NCBI RefSeq assembly: GCF_004016445.2
Contig: NZ_SADT02000007.1
Span: 377,491 to 441,490 of the forward strand
DNA: 64,000 bases
DNA from: Mesorhizobium sp. M2E.F.Ca.ET.219.01.1.1
Lineage (GTDB): Bacteria > Pseudomonadota > Alphaproteobacteria > Rhizobiales > Rhizobiaceae
Direction: 5' to 3'
Shown here: in pieces, positions 8,886 to 17,159 of the stretch
Layout of the letters: each line of letters starts with the position of its first letter
Numbering within the stretch: the stretch's first letter is position 1
Notes under the pieces: generated by a model
Seen by the model: the letters and a program-made list of their open reading frames with translations, nothing else
Database searches by the model: none
What the model was told of the DNA's origin: nothing
Made by a program: the position numbers and the translations under genes

Positions 8886-10405
8886 GCGGGGACCTTTTCG
8901 GCGGTCGTATGCGCACCGATCATATAGCGGCCGATCTCCTCGGGTCTGGTGTCGCGCGTCACCAGCGGCGGACTGAGCCGGCCCTGATGGATCACCTGGA
9001 TGGAATCGCAGAGCTCGAAAAGCTCCTCCAGTTCCTCCGAGATGACGAGAATGCCCATGCCTTCGTTGCGCAGGGCGACGAGGCGCCGGCGGATGGCGGC
9101 CGCGGCGCCGATGTCCACGCCCCATGTGGGCTGCGCCACGAACAGCAATTTCGGCGACAGCATGATCTCGCGGCCGACAATGAACTTTTGCAGATTGCCG
9201 CCCGAAAGCGCCCCAGCCTCCGTTTCGGAGCCCGGCGTGCGTACGTCATACTGCCGGATGCAGTCTTCGGTGAAAGCTTTCGCCCGGGGCGTGTCGACCA
9301 GCCCGCGTTTCAGGAGGCCGGAGGGATGGGCGGTCAGAAGGCTGTTGAGGACGAGCGACATTTCCGGCACCGCGCCGCGGCCCAGCCGTTCCTCGGGAAC
9401 GAAGGCGAAACCCAGCCGGCGGCGGGCGGCCGCATCGAGCACGCCGACGTCCTTGCCCATCATGAAGATACGCTGGGACTTTTCCCGCGGCAGCACTGTC
9501 TCGCCCGAGATCAGCGCCGCGAGTTCGCTCTGGCCGTTGCCCGATATGCCGGCGATACCGAGGATCTCGCCTGCCCGGACCGTCAGGCTGACGTCGGAAA
9601 GCGTCACGGCGAAGGGATCGTCGGGCCGATGGTCGAGGCCGATGATTTCAAGGCGCTTCTCTCCGCCGGAATGGGCAACCGCCGGCATGGGCTGCGGCAT
9701 GTCGCGGCCGATCATCATGCGGGCGAGGTCGTGCGCGTCGTGGTCGCGCGGATCCACGTGGCCGGTGATGCGCCCGCCGCGCAGGATGGTCGCACGGTCG
9801 CAGACCGCGCGGATCTCCTCTAGCTTGTGCGAGATGAACAGGATGGAGACGCCGCCGTCGCGCAGCCGCCGCAACGTCTCGAACAGCTTGTCCACGGATT
9901 GCGGCGGCAGGACGGAAGTCGGCTCGTCGAGGATCAGGAGCTCCGGTCGGGTCATCAGGCAGCGGATGATTTCCACCCGCTGCCGCTCTCCAACCGAAAG
10001 CGCATGCACATGGGCGAGCGGATCCACCTCCAGGCCGAAGTCGCGGCCGAGCTTGTGGATGCCTTGCGCAAGATCCGATTTGGCCCCTGGCACGACCAGC
10101 CGGATGTTCTCGACGACCGTCAGCGTCTCGAACAAGGAGAAATGCTGGAAGACCATGCCGATCCCCTTGCGCCTCGCATCCGCCGGAGACGCGAGGGCCA
10201 AGGGTTCTCCTTTCCAGCTCGCCGATCCCGCGTCGGGCTGCTCGACGCCGTAGATCAGCTTCATCAGCGTCGACTTGCCCGCCCCGTTCTCTCCGAGGAT
10301 CGCATGGATCGAGCGCGGAGCCACGTCCAGATCGATGTCTCGATTGGCATGGATCTGGCCGTAGCTCTTGGAGATGCCGCGTAGCGACAGAAGCGGGGCG
10401 GTCAT
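8882..10405 (-). CDS. BMP-type ABC importer, double ATPase subunit
   Basis: This 507-residue protein contains two fused ABC domains, as in RbsA/MglA/YufO-type importers. The N-terminal domain has Walker A GENGAGKSTLMKL, signature LSVGERQRVEI and Walker B LLILDEPTSVL. The C-terminal domain has GISGNGQSELAAL in the Walker A position and signature LSGGNLQKFIVGRE. As usual for this family, the second site is diverged and probably weakly hydrolytic. It lies 2 bp downstream of the binding-protein gene and overlaps the next permease by 4 bp. It powers uptake of the substrate bound by the BMP protein. Confidence 0.93.
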   Translation of the reverse strand: MTAPLLSLRGISKSYGQIHANRDIDLDVAPRSIHAILGENGAGKSTLMKLIYGVEQPDAGSASWKGEPLALASPADARRKGIGMVFQHFSLFETLTVVENIRLVVPGAKSDLAQGIHKLGRDFGLEVDPLAHVHALSVGERQRVEIIRCLMTRPELLILDEPTSVLPPQSVDKLFETLRRLRDGGVSILFISHKLEEIRAVCDRATILRGGRITGHVDPRDHDAHDLARMMIGRDMPQPMPAVAHSGGEKRLEIIGLDHRPDDPFAVTLSDVSLTVRAGEILGIAGISGNGQSELAALISGETVLPREKSQRIFMMGKDVGVLDAAARRRLGFAFVPEERLGRGAVPEMSLVLNSLLTAHPSGLLKRGLVDTPRAKAFTEDCIRQYDVRTPGSETEAGALSGGNLQKFIVGREIMLSPKLLFVAQPTWGVDIGAAAAIRRRLVALRNEGMGILVISEELEELFELCDSIQVIHQGRLSPPLVTRDTRPEEIGRYMIGAHTTAEKVPA

Positions 10406-10407
10406 GG

Positions 10408-11505
10408 TTACTTGGGCAGCGGCGTGGTGACACCCTTGACGTGCCAGTCCATGGCGACGATCTCGGCCTCGGTCATCGTCTTGCCGGCAGGGACGCCCTC
10501 GCTGCCGTCGGCCTTGGCGATCGGACCGGTAAAGGGCGAGAAGCTGCCGTCGGCGATCTTGGCTTCAACCGCCTTGATCTTGGCCATCGTGTCGGCAGGG
10601 ATGCCCGGGTTCCAGTCAACGACCTCGACAACCTTGTCGCCGACGCCCAGGAAAGCGTTGCCGCCCTTGAAGGTGCCGGCGAGGTGGGCGTCGACCGAGG
10701 CCTTGAAGAAGGGCGACCAGTCGGTCGCCACGCAGCCGAGATAGGTCTTGGGCGCATATTTCTTCATCGACGAGTTGAGGTTGAAGGCGGGGATGCCGGC
10801 CTCCTCGCAGGCCGAAACGACGGACGGCGTGTCCTGCGCGTTGGAGAAGATGACGTCGCATTTCTGCGCCAGCAGCGCCTTGGCGGCTTCCTGCTCCTTG
10901 GCCGGGTCGAACCAGGAGTTGACCCATACGACCGAAACCTCGACATCGGGCTTCACCGCCTGCGCGCCCAAGGTGAAGGCATTGATGGAGGTGATCAGCT
11001 CGGGAATGGCGAAGGCGGAGACGGAACCGAGCTTGCCGGTCTTCGAAAGCGCGGCTGCCGCCATGCCCATCAGATAGGTGCCCTGCGAATATTGGGCCGC
11101 GAAGGGCGAGAAGTTCGGCGCCACCTGGAAACCGGAAGCATGCAGCACGGTGACGTCGGGATTGCGCCTCGCGATCTGCAGGGCGCCATTCTGGTATCCG
11201 AAGGAGCCGGCGATGAGGAACTTGTTCCCGTCGGCGACCGCCTTGTTCATGATGCGGTCGGCGTCGGGTCCCTCCTGTATGTTCTCGATGATGGTGACCT
11301 TCACCTTGTCGCCATAAGCTGCCTTCACCGGCTCGAGCCCGTCGGCGAGCGCGCGGCCCCAGCCGACATCGCCGACCGGCGACGGGACCACCAACGCGAT
11401 GCCCAGCGGCTCGTCGGCGGCAAGCGCGCGGCTGCCCACCGCGGCAACGAGGCCGGAAGCGGCGGCGCCCTTCATCAATGTTCTGCGGCTAAGATTTATC
11501 AGCAT
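10408..11505 (-). CDS. BMP family substrate-binding protein
   Basis: The 365-residue protein starts MLINLSRRTLMKGAAASGLV, a twin-arginine-like signal (SRRTLMKG) followed by ALAADEP at the probable cleavage site. The mature part has the BMP (basic membrane protein/Med) fold: VVPSPVGDVGWGRALADGLE, GSFGYQNGALQIA and a C-terminal GVTTPLPK. Characterised BMP proteins bind purine nucleosides or similar ligands. Its position directly after an 8-oxoguanine-deaminase-like gene supports a purine-type ligand. The exact ligand cannot be read from the sequence. Confidence 0.9.
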   Translation of the reverse strand: MLINLSRRTLMKGAAASGLVAAVGSRALAADEPLGIALVVPSPVGDVGWGRALADGLEPVKAAYGDKVKVTIIENIQEGPDADRIMNKAVADGNKFLIAGSFGYQNGALQIARRNPDVTVLHASGFQVAPNFSPFAAQYSQGTYLMGMAAAALSKTGKLGSVSAFAIPELITSINAFTLGAQAVKPDVEVSVVWVNSWFDPAKEQEAAKALLAQKCDVIFSNAQDTPSVVSACEEAGIPAFNLNSSMKKYAPKTYLGCVATDWSPFFKASVDAHLAGTFKGGNAFLGVGDKVVEVVDWNPGIPADTMAKIKAVEAKIADGSFSPFTGPIAKADGSEGVPAGKTMTEAEIVAMDWHVKGVTTPLPK

Positions 11506-11535
11506 GTCGGTTCCCCTTGCTTTTGGTTTTGGTTG

Positions 11536-12912
11536 CTAGAATTGCACGGTCGCGAGCGCAGCCTCGGCTTGCGCGAACAGCCTGGCCTCGTCGAGCCCCG
11601 GGAATTCTCCCTTGGCCCAAACGACCCGGCCGTTGATCATGGTCATGTCGGTCGGCGCGCCGATGCCCACCTTGGCCAGCAGGCTCAGCGGATCATGCCG
11701 CGTGCCGACATAGTCCATGCGCCGGGTGTCGATGGCGAAGAGGTCGGCGGCCATGCCGGGCGCCAGCCTGCCGATGTCGCCGCGCCCGAGCAGCGCCGCG
11801 CCCCCGGTCGTCGCATAGCCGAGGAAGTCGGCCGGCGGCGGCACCGGATGGTCGCGCGTCGACGCCGCCAGGCATTGCAGCATGTAGGCGGAATGGATGC
11901 AGTGCATCAGGTTGGAATTGTCGTTCGAGGCGGCACCGTCGCAGCCCAGTCCGACACTGAGCCCAAGGGCCGACATCGCCGGTATGTCGGTGATCTCGGC
12001 GCCGACGAGGTAGACCGGCTCGGGGCAATGCGAGACGCCGGTGCCGCTCGCCATCTTGCGCAGCTCGTCGTGGGTCAGCTCCCAGCAATGGGCATAGAAG
12101 GCATCCGGCCCGCAGAAGCCGATCTCGGCGCAATAGTCGACCGTGCGCAGGCCGTGACGGGCCTGCATGACCGGGCTTTCGCCCTCGCCGACATGAGTGT
12201 GCATGCGCACGTTGCGGTCGCGCGCCAACGCCACCGATTCCACGAATGTGTCGCGATAGCAGTTGACCGGCTGGCAGGGCGCGACGACGACCTGGCGCAT
12301 GCCGAAGCGACCGGCATCATGATAGGCGTCGATCAGCCGGGCGCAGTCGGCGATGAACTCGTCCGTCGTTTCCAGCATGGCGTCGGGGATGGTCGAGCCT
12401 TCCGATTTCGGCAGCGTGTTGCCGCCCCGTCCGGCATGGAAGCGCATGCCGAGCAGTTCGGCCGCTTCGAACTGCCGGTCGATCAGCCGTTTGCCGGCGT
12501 GCCGCGGAAAACAGTATTGGTGGTCGAAAGCCGTCGTGCAGCCGTGCTTTATCAACTCCGCCATCGCCGTGACCGACGCGTGGTAGAAGCATTCCTCGGT
12601 CAGCCGCGAGAAAATGGGGTAGATGCGGTCGAGCCATTCGATGACCGACAGCTTCGTCCAGTCCAGGTCGGCGCGGTTGCGCACGAAGCATTGAAAGAAG
12701 TGATGATGGGTGTTGACGAGGCCGGGATAGACGAACCAGCCGGTGGCGTCCTGCGCGACGGTGCCAACAGGCAGTTCCCCCTTGTCGAGGCCTTCGCCGA
12801 TGGCCCGTATCGCCGGGCCGTCGGTCAAGACATCGACACTGCGACGGACGCGCGGACCGTGGCCATCGTCGACGATGACCGCAGCGCAATTCTTCAACAG
12901 ATAACCCGCCAT
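11536..12912 (-). CDS. Amidohydrolase, 8-oxoguanine/guanine deaminase-like
   Basis: This 458-residue metal-dependent hydrolase is of the SsnA/TrzA/AtzB type. Metal and active-site residues are visible in NTHHHFFQ (HxH pair), MHTHVGEGES, YAHCWELTHDE and LGCDGAASNDNSNLM (the aspartate). The flanking beta-sandwich is present at both ends (start MAGYLLKNCAAVIVDD; end GRVVWAKGEFPG). 8-oxoguanine deaminase is the closest named activity I recognise for this pattern; cytosine or triazine substrates are alternatives. It starts 1 bp after the stop of the GST-like gene and precedes the BMP binding-protein gene, which ties it to imported purine-like compounds. Confidence 0.8.
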   Translation of the reverse strand: MAGYLLKNCAAVIVDDGHGPRVRRSVDVLTDGPAIRAIGEGLDKGELPVGTVAQDATGWFVYPGLVNTHHHFFQCFVRNRADLDWTKLSVIEWLDRIYPIFSRLTEECFYHASVTAMAELIKHGCTTAFDHQYCFPRHAGKRLIDRQFEAAELLGMRFHAGRGGNTLPKSEGSTIPDAMLETTDEFIADCARLIDAYHDAGRFGMRQVVVAPCQPVNCYRDTFVESVALARDRNVRMHTHVGEGESPVMQARHGLRTVDYCAEIGFCGPDAFYAHCWELTHDELRKMASGTGVSHCPEPVYLVGAEITDIPAMSALGLSVGLGCDGAASNDNSNLMHCIHSAYMLQCLAASTRDHPVPPPADFLGYATTGGAALLGRGDIGRLAPGMAADLFAIDTRRMDYVGTRHDPLSLLAKVGIGAPTDMTMINGRVVWAKGEFPGLDEARLFAQAEAALATVQF

Positions 12913-12913
12913 G

Positions 12914-13573
12914 TCAGGCTTCGCCGCCTTCAGGGACGGGCTCGGGTTTGAGCTCGTGCAGCCGGTGGATGCCGGGCATCTCGATGAAGCCGTCGATGGC
13001 GCGGATCGCCCGCGACCACAGCCGGATCGCGGGATAGGGATCGAGCGAAACGCCGCCGTCCGGCGCAAGCGCCACATAGGGAAAGCAGGCGATATCGGCG
13101 ACCGTCGGCCGGTCCGATGCAAGGAAGCGCTGACCGCGGATGCGCTGTTCGACGAGGCCGGCTTCCAGTTCCCGTAGGGCCGCCGTGCCTTGCCGGCGAA
13201 GCGCATCGATATCGCCCGGACGCAGCAGCATCTCGTGCAGGCGCGCCGCTCCCAGGCTGGCGGTCAGCCGATGCGAGAAGGAAAGCCATTGCTGGACGCT
13301 CGCCGCCTGCCCGGCCGCATCGTTGCCCAGCCATTGCGGCGCCGCCGTCGCGGCCAGGTAGACCAGCATGGCCGAGGATTCGGTCAGCACGAGGTCGCCA
13401 TCCTCCAGGATCGGGATCGAGCCCGCCGGGTTGAGCGCCAGGAGTTCGGGGCCGCGATGCTCGGCGCCGGGATGGAAGTCGACGGGGCGGATGTCGAGCG
13501 CCACACCGGTCAGCGCCGCCATCAGGCGCACCTTGTAGCAGCTCGGTGACAGCACGTAGTCGTAGAGCTTCAT
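12914..13573 (-). CDS. Glutathione S-transferase-like protein (possible NdmE-like structural subunit)
   Basis: The 219-residue protein has the GST N-terminal thioredoxin fold (MKLYDYVLSPSCYKVRLMAA, with NPAGSIPILED and the TESSAMLVYLA binding segment). An all-alpha C-terminal domain follows, containing FLASDRPTVADIACFPYVAL. Its ATG overlaps the stop of the oxygenase catalytic gene by 4 bp. In Pseudomonas caffeine degradation, the GST homologue NdmE is needed to assemble the Rieske-less oxygenase NdmC with NdmD. The same pairing here suggests a structural role, but an ordinary glutathione transferase or isomerase is possible. Confidence 0.82.
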   Translation of the reverse strand: MKLYDYVLSPSCYKVRLMAALTGVALDIRPVDFHPGAEHRGPELLALNPAGSIPILEDGDLVLTESSAMLVYLAATAAPQWLGNDAAGQAASVQQWLSFSHRLTASLGAARLHEMLLRPGDIDALRRQGTAALRELEAGLVEQRIRGQRFLASDRPTVADIACFPYVALAPDGGVSLDPYPAIRLWSRAIRAIDGFIEMPGIHRLHELKPEPVPEGGEA

Positions 13574-14415
13574 TGCGCCACCAGTTGCGCGCCGTAGGTG
13601 TAGCCGTGGCGTTTCAGCCAGCGCCTGTAGGCAACCGAGGTCAGGTCGGCCCGCGTGGGAATCTCCATGCCGGGATCGAGCGGCAGCAGCCCCGGGATCT
13701 GGTTTTCAAGGATCGACCGGTCCTGGACGAAGATCGTCTGCTGGAAATGGATCAGGTCGGTCATCGGCGTTTCGTCGTCGAACAGCGCCATCCATGGCCA
13801 GACGTCGCACAGGTCTTCGGCAAGCGGCTGCACGAAAAGGGTGATGACGTCCCATTCACCCGGGCGCGGCGGGCAGGTCTTGTAGAGGATCGAGCAGGTC
13901 GGCGCGGGCACGCGATACATGTATTGCGTGGTGATGCCGCCTTGCGCCGACTTGGCGGCCTGCGGCTGGTAGAACTGCACCTGGGTCGCCCATACCTCGT
14001 CGTCGTCCTCGCGGATCTCGACCTTGTAGTTCTGCACCTCCGTGTGCGGCTCGGCTCCCAATATGTCGGTATGGACGAACGGAAAATGCGCGATGTCCAG
14101 GAAGTTCTCCACCGCGCGCAGCGGCGAGCAGCGCACGCGCACCACCCCGACATCGACGAGCCGGCGGCCGGGCTGATCGGCCTCGGGGATCGCAAACAGC
14201 GGCTTTTGCGGATCGCCGAGCGACGCCCAGACATGGCCATAGCGGATACAGGCCGGCAGAACACGTCCATTGCCGCCGGTGACCTTGGCGTTCCCGTCCT
14301 CGCCGAGCCTCACCTCGATCGGCTCGCCCATGAGGGCGGTCTTGCGTCCATCCGCATCGCGCTGGCTGGCAAGGCCGACCGGATACCATTCGTCGATCAT
14401 CGCGTTACGGGTCAT
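13570..14415 (-). CDS. Ring-hydroxylating/N-demethylating oxygenase catalytic subunit lacking its own Rieske centre
   Basis: This 281-residue protein carries the mononuclear iron site of Rieske non-heme oxygenases. The pattern D-x2-H-x4-H is in NFLDIAHFPFVHTD, and a later QDRSILENQIPGLLP segment probably supplies the last ligand. The N-terminal region keeps the outline of a Rieske domain (MIDEWYPVGLASQ, GHVWASLGDP) but has no CxH or CxxH cluster motif. It is shorter than the usual 340-450 residues. The Rieske centre is supplied by the separate upstream gene, whose stop overlaps this start. NdmC of caffeine catabolism has the same deficit. The substrate is unknown; a modified purine fits the operon. 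Confidence 0.82.
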   Translation of the reverse strand: MTRNAMIDEWYPVGLASQRDADGRKTALMGEPIEVRLGEDGNAKVTGGNGRVLPACIRYGHVWASLGDPQKPLFAIPEADQPGRRLVDVGVVRVRCSPLRAVENFLDIAHFPFVHTDILGAEPHTEVQNYKVEIREDDDEVWATQVQFYQPQAAKSAQGGITTQYMYRVPAPTCSILYKTCPPRPGEWDVITLFVQPLAEDLCDVWPWMALFDDETPMTDLIHFQQTIFVQDRSILENQIPGLLPLDPGMEIPTRADLTSVAYRRWLKRHGYTYGAQLVAQ

Positions 14416-15062
14416 CGGGCGGTCCCGCTGGCTGCAACATGCTCAGCCGCCCGCCGCAGCCCCTCGGCGGCCCTCGACGCGGCGATACGCTCGCTCGGAT
14501 TGCTGTCCTCGTCCACCAGAACATGCATCAGCGTCCGCGCTTTCCCTTCGGAAGCAAGCAGCAGCCGTACGGTCCGACCATCATGCGTGTAGTCAAGCAG
14601 GCCTTCGCCGGCCTTCGTCCCTGCGGCCGACTCCAGCGCGGCGATGTCGGCCTCCACCACCATTGAGCGCAGGGGGATAACGCCGTCAAACCGTGGCGGC
14701 CCGGCGGCGGGTTCGCCAACCGGAATCCAGATGATGCCGCCGCCATCCTCGACGGGCTGCGTCGCGACACGGATCGTGTCAGGCGGCGTCAGCGCCGGAT
14801 GGGCCGGAATGCGCAGGCAGTTTCCCGCCTGGACATAGCTCCAGCCGTGATAGATGCAGGACAGGGTCTCACCGCGCACGAAGCCGTGGGAGAGGCGCAT
14901 GCCGCGATGAGGGCATCTGTCGGCAAAGGCCGCCACGCGGCCGGAGCGGCTTCGCCAAAGGGCAATCGGCCCCGCTGGGGATTGCGCTGGCATCACGGTT
15001 CCCGCCGGCAAGTCCGCGGAGAGGGCAACAGGCATCCAAGAGCCGGTCGGATAGGGTGGCAT
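14412..15062 (-). CDS. Stand-alone Rieske [2Fe-2S] protein
   Basis: The 216-residue protein has an N-terminal Rieske domain with both cluster motifs, CPHRG and CIYHGW, near residues 50 and 69. It is followed by about 110 residues that lack the mononuclear iron motif of an oxygenase. It opens the minus-strand operon and overlaps the catalytic subunit by 4 bp. The likely role is to deliver electrons, directly or as a subunit, to the Rieske-less oxygenase. No flavin/ferredoxin reductase gene is in the operon or the window. The ATG at 15062 has no good Shine-Dalgarno sequence, so the exact start is uncertain. Confidence 0.83.
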   Translation of the reverse strand: MPPYPTGSWMPVALSADLPAGTVMPAQSPAGPIALWRSRSGRVAAFADRCPHRGMRLSHGFVRGETLSCIYHGWSYVQAGNCLRIPAHPALTPPDTIRVATQPVEDGGGIIWIPVGEPAAGPPRFDGVIPLRSMVVEADIAALESAAGTKAGEGLLDYTHDGRTVRLLLASEGKARTLMHVLVDEDSNPSERIAASRAAEGLRRAAEHVAASGTAR

Positions 15063-15174
15063 ACATCAACTTTCAAACGACACCAGCATGTTCCCGGGCG
15101 CGGCTTAGCGGTCAAGGACATGCTAAAAGACCCGGTCACGTTTGCACAACATTTCCTCACTGGCAACAATGGCC

Positions 15175-15194
15175 CAAAAAAGGTGCATGGCACC
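15175..15194 (-). terminator. Short hairpin plus T tract after the acylphosphatase-like gene
   Basis: On the minus strand GGTGC-CAT-GCACC is followed by TTTTTT. It lies 28 bp after the stop at 15223 and ahead of the Rieske operon, so it would separate the two transcripts. The stem is only 5 bp, which makes it weak. Confidence 0.45.
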
Positions 15195-15222
15195 CTGGTA
15201 GGGAGACCAGCGACTGGAAAAC

Positions 15223-15492
15223 CTAGCCCGATTCGGCCTCTATCGGCGCCCGCCGGATGGCTTCGACCCAGACATCGATTGGTCCAAGAGAGCACCCCAT
15301 CTCCATCATGTCGATGAGCTCGGCGGGACCGGCAATGTCGAGTTCGATGCGGTCGGGACCGGCAACGCATATTTCCTGCGCGAGCCCGAGCTTGGCGGCA
15401 TGACGCTCGATCCACGGAAGGAAGGATGCCGCCTTGACATCGCCGAGGATCGTCATGCGCTCCCGCCGGGAATGGTGATTTTGCTCGCTCAT
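15223..15492 (-). CDS. Acylphosphatase-like protein without catalytic residues
   Basis: This 89-residue protein aligns by eye with the acylphosphatase fold: ILGDVKAASFLPWIERHAAK, LGLAQEICVAG, RIELDIAGP and CSLGPIDVWVEAI. In active enzymes the first motif is GxVQGVGFR and the strand after LGL carries a catalytic Asn. Here the Arg position is Leu (KAASFL) and the Asn position is not conserved, so hydrolysis of acyl phosphates is unlikely. The ATG at 15492 is chosen over an in-frame ATG at 15522 because GAGG precedes it. The role is unknown. Confidence 0.65.
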   Translation of the reverse strand: MSEQNHHSRRERMTILGDVKAASFLPWIERHAAKLGLAQEICVAGPDRIELDIAGPAELIDMMEMGCSLGPIDVWVEAIRRAPIEAESG

Positions 15493-15688
15493 CGAAACCT
15501 CGGCAATGAAACAGATAACCATCTGTCTGCCTTATGCTCAACCGCTGAAGCACCTGACAAAGCGCTATGAGCAGGCTGTGGTGCGTGGCCCGGCCACGGG
15601 TTGCGTGCCGAAAAGGTAAGTAAATTCACATATTTGCGAGACCGAAGCGTTGAGGCTTGGACGGAAGGCAATGACGGGAGAGGGGGGA

Positions 15689-15764
<76 letters not shown>

Positions 15765-15995
15765 CTGCGCCGGCTAACGGGAACCGCCCGCCGGATTTCA
15801 AGGAAGCGCCGCGGCGCCCCTGAAAGCGCGTGGGTTATAGCACGGGAATCTTGGCTGTCCAGCGCCTAAGGGGCGATTTTCCGGGGCAATTGTCGCAGGC
15901 GCGTGATGAGGCTCGAACGAAGCAATCGCGCTTGCCGGCAAAGCCGGGATCTGATTGTCCGAAACCGCCGTGGAGCGGCGGCTTGCGGCCAGCAC

Positions 15996-16211
15996 TCAGC
16001 CCTCGTCCTTGGGTCCCGGCTTCGGGCTGTCCTCATCTTCCTCTTCGCCGTCACGGCCGGGAATGACATAGGCGCCCTTCAGCCAGCGATTGAGGTCGAT
16101 GTCCTTGCAGCGCGCGGAGCAGAACGGATAGTGCTCGCGCGAGGAAGGTTTTCCGCATTCGGGGCAGGGCCGCTTCGGCCGAAGCGGTGTCACCTTGTCG
16201 TCCATGCTCAT
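15996..16211 (-). CDS. yacG: DNA gyrase inhibitor YacG family zinc protein
   Basis: This 71-residue protein has the four-cysteine zinc site CPECGKP...FCSARCKDIDL and the following DLNRWLKGAYVIPG segment typical of YacG. The C-terminal tail is acidic (DGEEEDEDS). E. coli YacG binds GyrB and inhibits gyrase. The ATG overlaps the maf stop by 4 bp, so the two are translationally coupled. The order infA-maf-yacG is a familiar rhizobial arrangement. Confidence 0.9.
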   Translation of the reverse strand: MSMDDKVTPLRPKRPCPECGKPSSREHYPFCSARCKDIDLNRWLKGAYVIPGRDGEEEDEDSPKPGPKDEG

Positions 16212-16834
16212 GAGCGTGCGGCGTGCCAGTTCTGGTGCGCCTTGAACCCTTCGCCCGAAAGCAGCGCGACACTTTCATAAAGCGGAAGGCCGACCACATT
16301 GGTGTAAGAGCCGACCAGCTTGACGACGAAGGAGCCGGCCAGGCCTTGCACGGCATAGCCGCCGGCCTTGCCGCGCCATTCGCCGGAGGCGACATAGGCG
16401 TCGATCTCCTCGCGCGGCAGCCGCTTGAAGCGCACCCTGGTTTCCACCAGTCGCTGGCGCAGCTTGCCGCCCGGCGTGATCAGGCAGACGCCGGAATAGA
16501 CGCGGTGCGAACGGCCGGAGAGCAGGCCGAGGCAATTGATGGCGTCGTCGATCGTCTCGGCCTTGGGCAGGATGCGCCGCCCCACCGCCACCACCGTGTC
16601 GGCGGCGAGGATGAAGGCGGGCGCGTAATCTTCCTCGCTTTTCAGCGAGACCAGCGCCTTCTCGGCCTTGTCCTTGGACAGGCGCTTGGCCAGCGAACGC
16701 GGATGCTCGGCGCGCTGCGGCGTCTCGTCGACATCGGCGGGCAGCACCCGGTCCGGCTCGATGCCGGCCTGTTGCAAGAGTTCGATGCGGCGCGGCGAAC
16801 CCGAGGCAAGCACGAGCTTCTGCAGGATGCTCAT
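16208..16834 (-). CDS. maf: Maf family nucleotide pyrophosphatase
   Basis: The 208-residue protein begins MSILQKLVLASGSPRRIELL, the Maf substrate-binding motif (SxSPRR). It contains FILAADTVVAVGRRILPKAE, with the catalytic acidic residue in AADT, and EIDAYVASGEWRGKAGGYAV. Maf enzymes hydrolyse non-canonical or canonical nucleoside triphosphates to monophosphates and have been linked to control of division. It lies 19 bp downstream of infA and overlaps yacG. Confidence 0.93.
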   Translation of the reverse strand: MSILQKLVLASGSPRRIELLQQAGIEPDRVLPADVDETPQRAEHPRSLAKRLSKDKAEKALVSLKSEEDYAPAFILAADTVVAVGRRILPKAETIDDAINCLGLLSGRSHRVYSGVCLITPGGKLRQRLVETRVRFKRLPREEIDAYVASGEWRGKAGGYAVQGLAGSFVVKLVGSYTNVVGLPLYESVALLSGEGFKAHQNWHAARS

Positions 16835-16853
16835 CGCGCTTGACGCCGATTTG

Positions 16854-17072
16854 CTACTTGAAACGGTAGGTGATGCGGCCCTTGGTCAGGTCGTAAGGCG
16901 TCATCTCGACCAGGACCTTGTCACCGGTCAGCACGCGAATGCGGTTCTTGCGCATGCGGCCGGCCGTGTGGGCGATGATTTCATGTTCGTTTTCGAGCTT
17001 CACGCGGAACATCGCATTGGGCAGCAGTTCGGTGACCACACCTGGAAACTCGAGGACTTCTTCCTTCGGCAT
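16854..17072 (-). CDS. infA: Translation initiation factor IF-1
   Basis: The 72-residue protein is a single S1/OB-fold domain, with [40 protein letters not shown] and [19 protein letters not shown]. The length and sequence match bacterial IF-1. The start MPKEEVLEF is the usual alphaproteobacterial one. It heads the infA-maf-yacG unit. Confidence 0.98.
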
Positions 17073-17159
17073 TCGATACCTTTGCTTGGATGGGCGTTCC
17101 AGGACTCGGCTGGAAATTGCGGCGGAACCTATATGATAATCGTCCGCTTGTGAACACGC

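Noticed and set aside
6877..8916. One long 679-codon frame that could be read as a fused double permease
   Set aside because: The N-terminal half is out of frame with the real first permease and is Arg/Pro-rich. The ATGA overlap at 7785-7788 shows two separate permease genes.
10441..12951. 836-codon open frame on the plus strand across the BMP protein and amidohydrolase genes
   Set aside because: It is antisense to two well-supported genes, has no domains, and shows the His/Arg/Asp-rich composition of a shadow frame.
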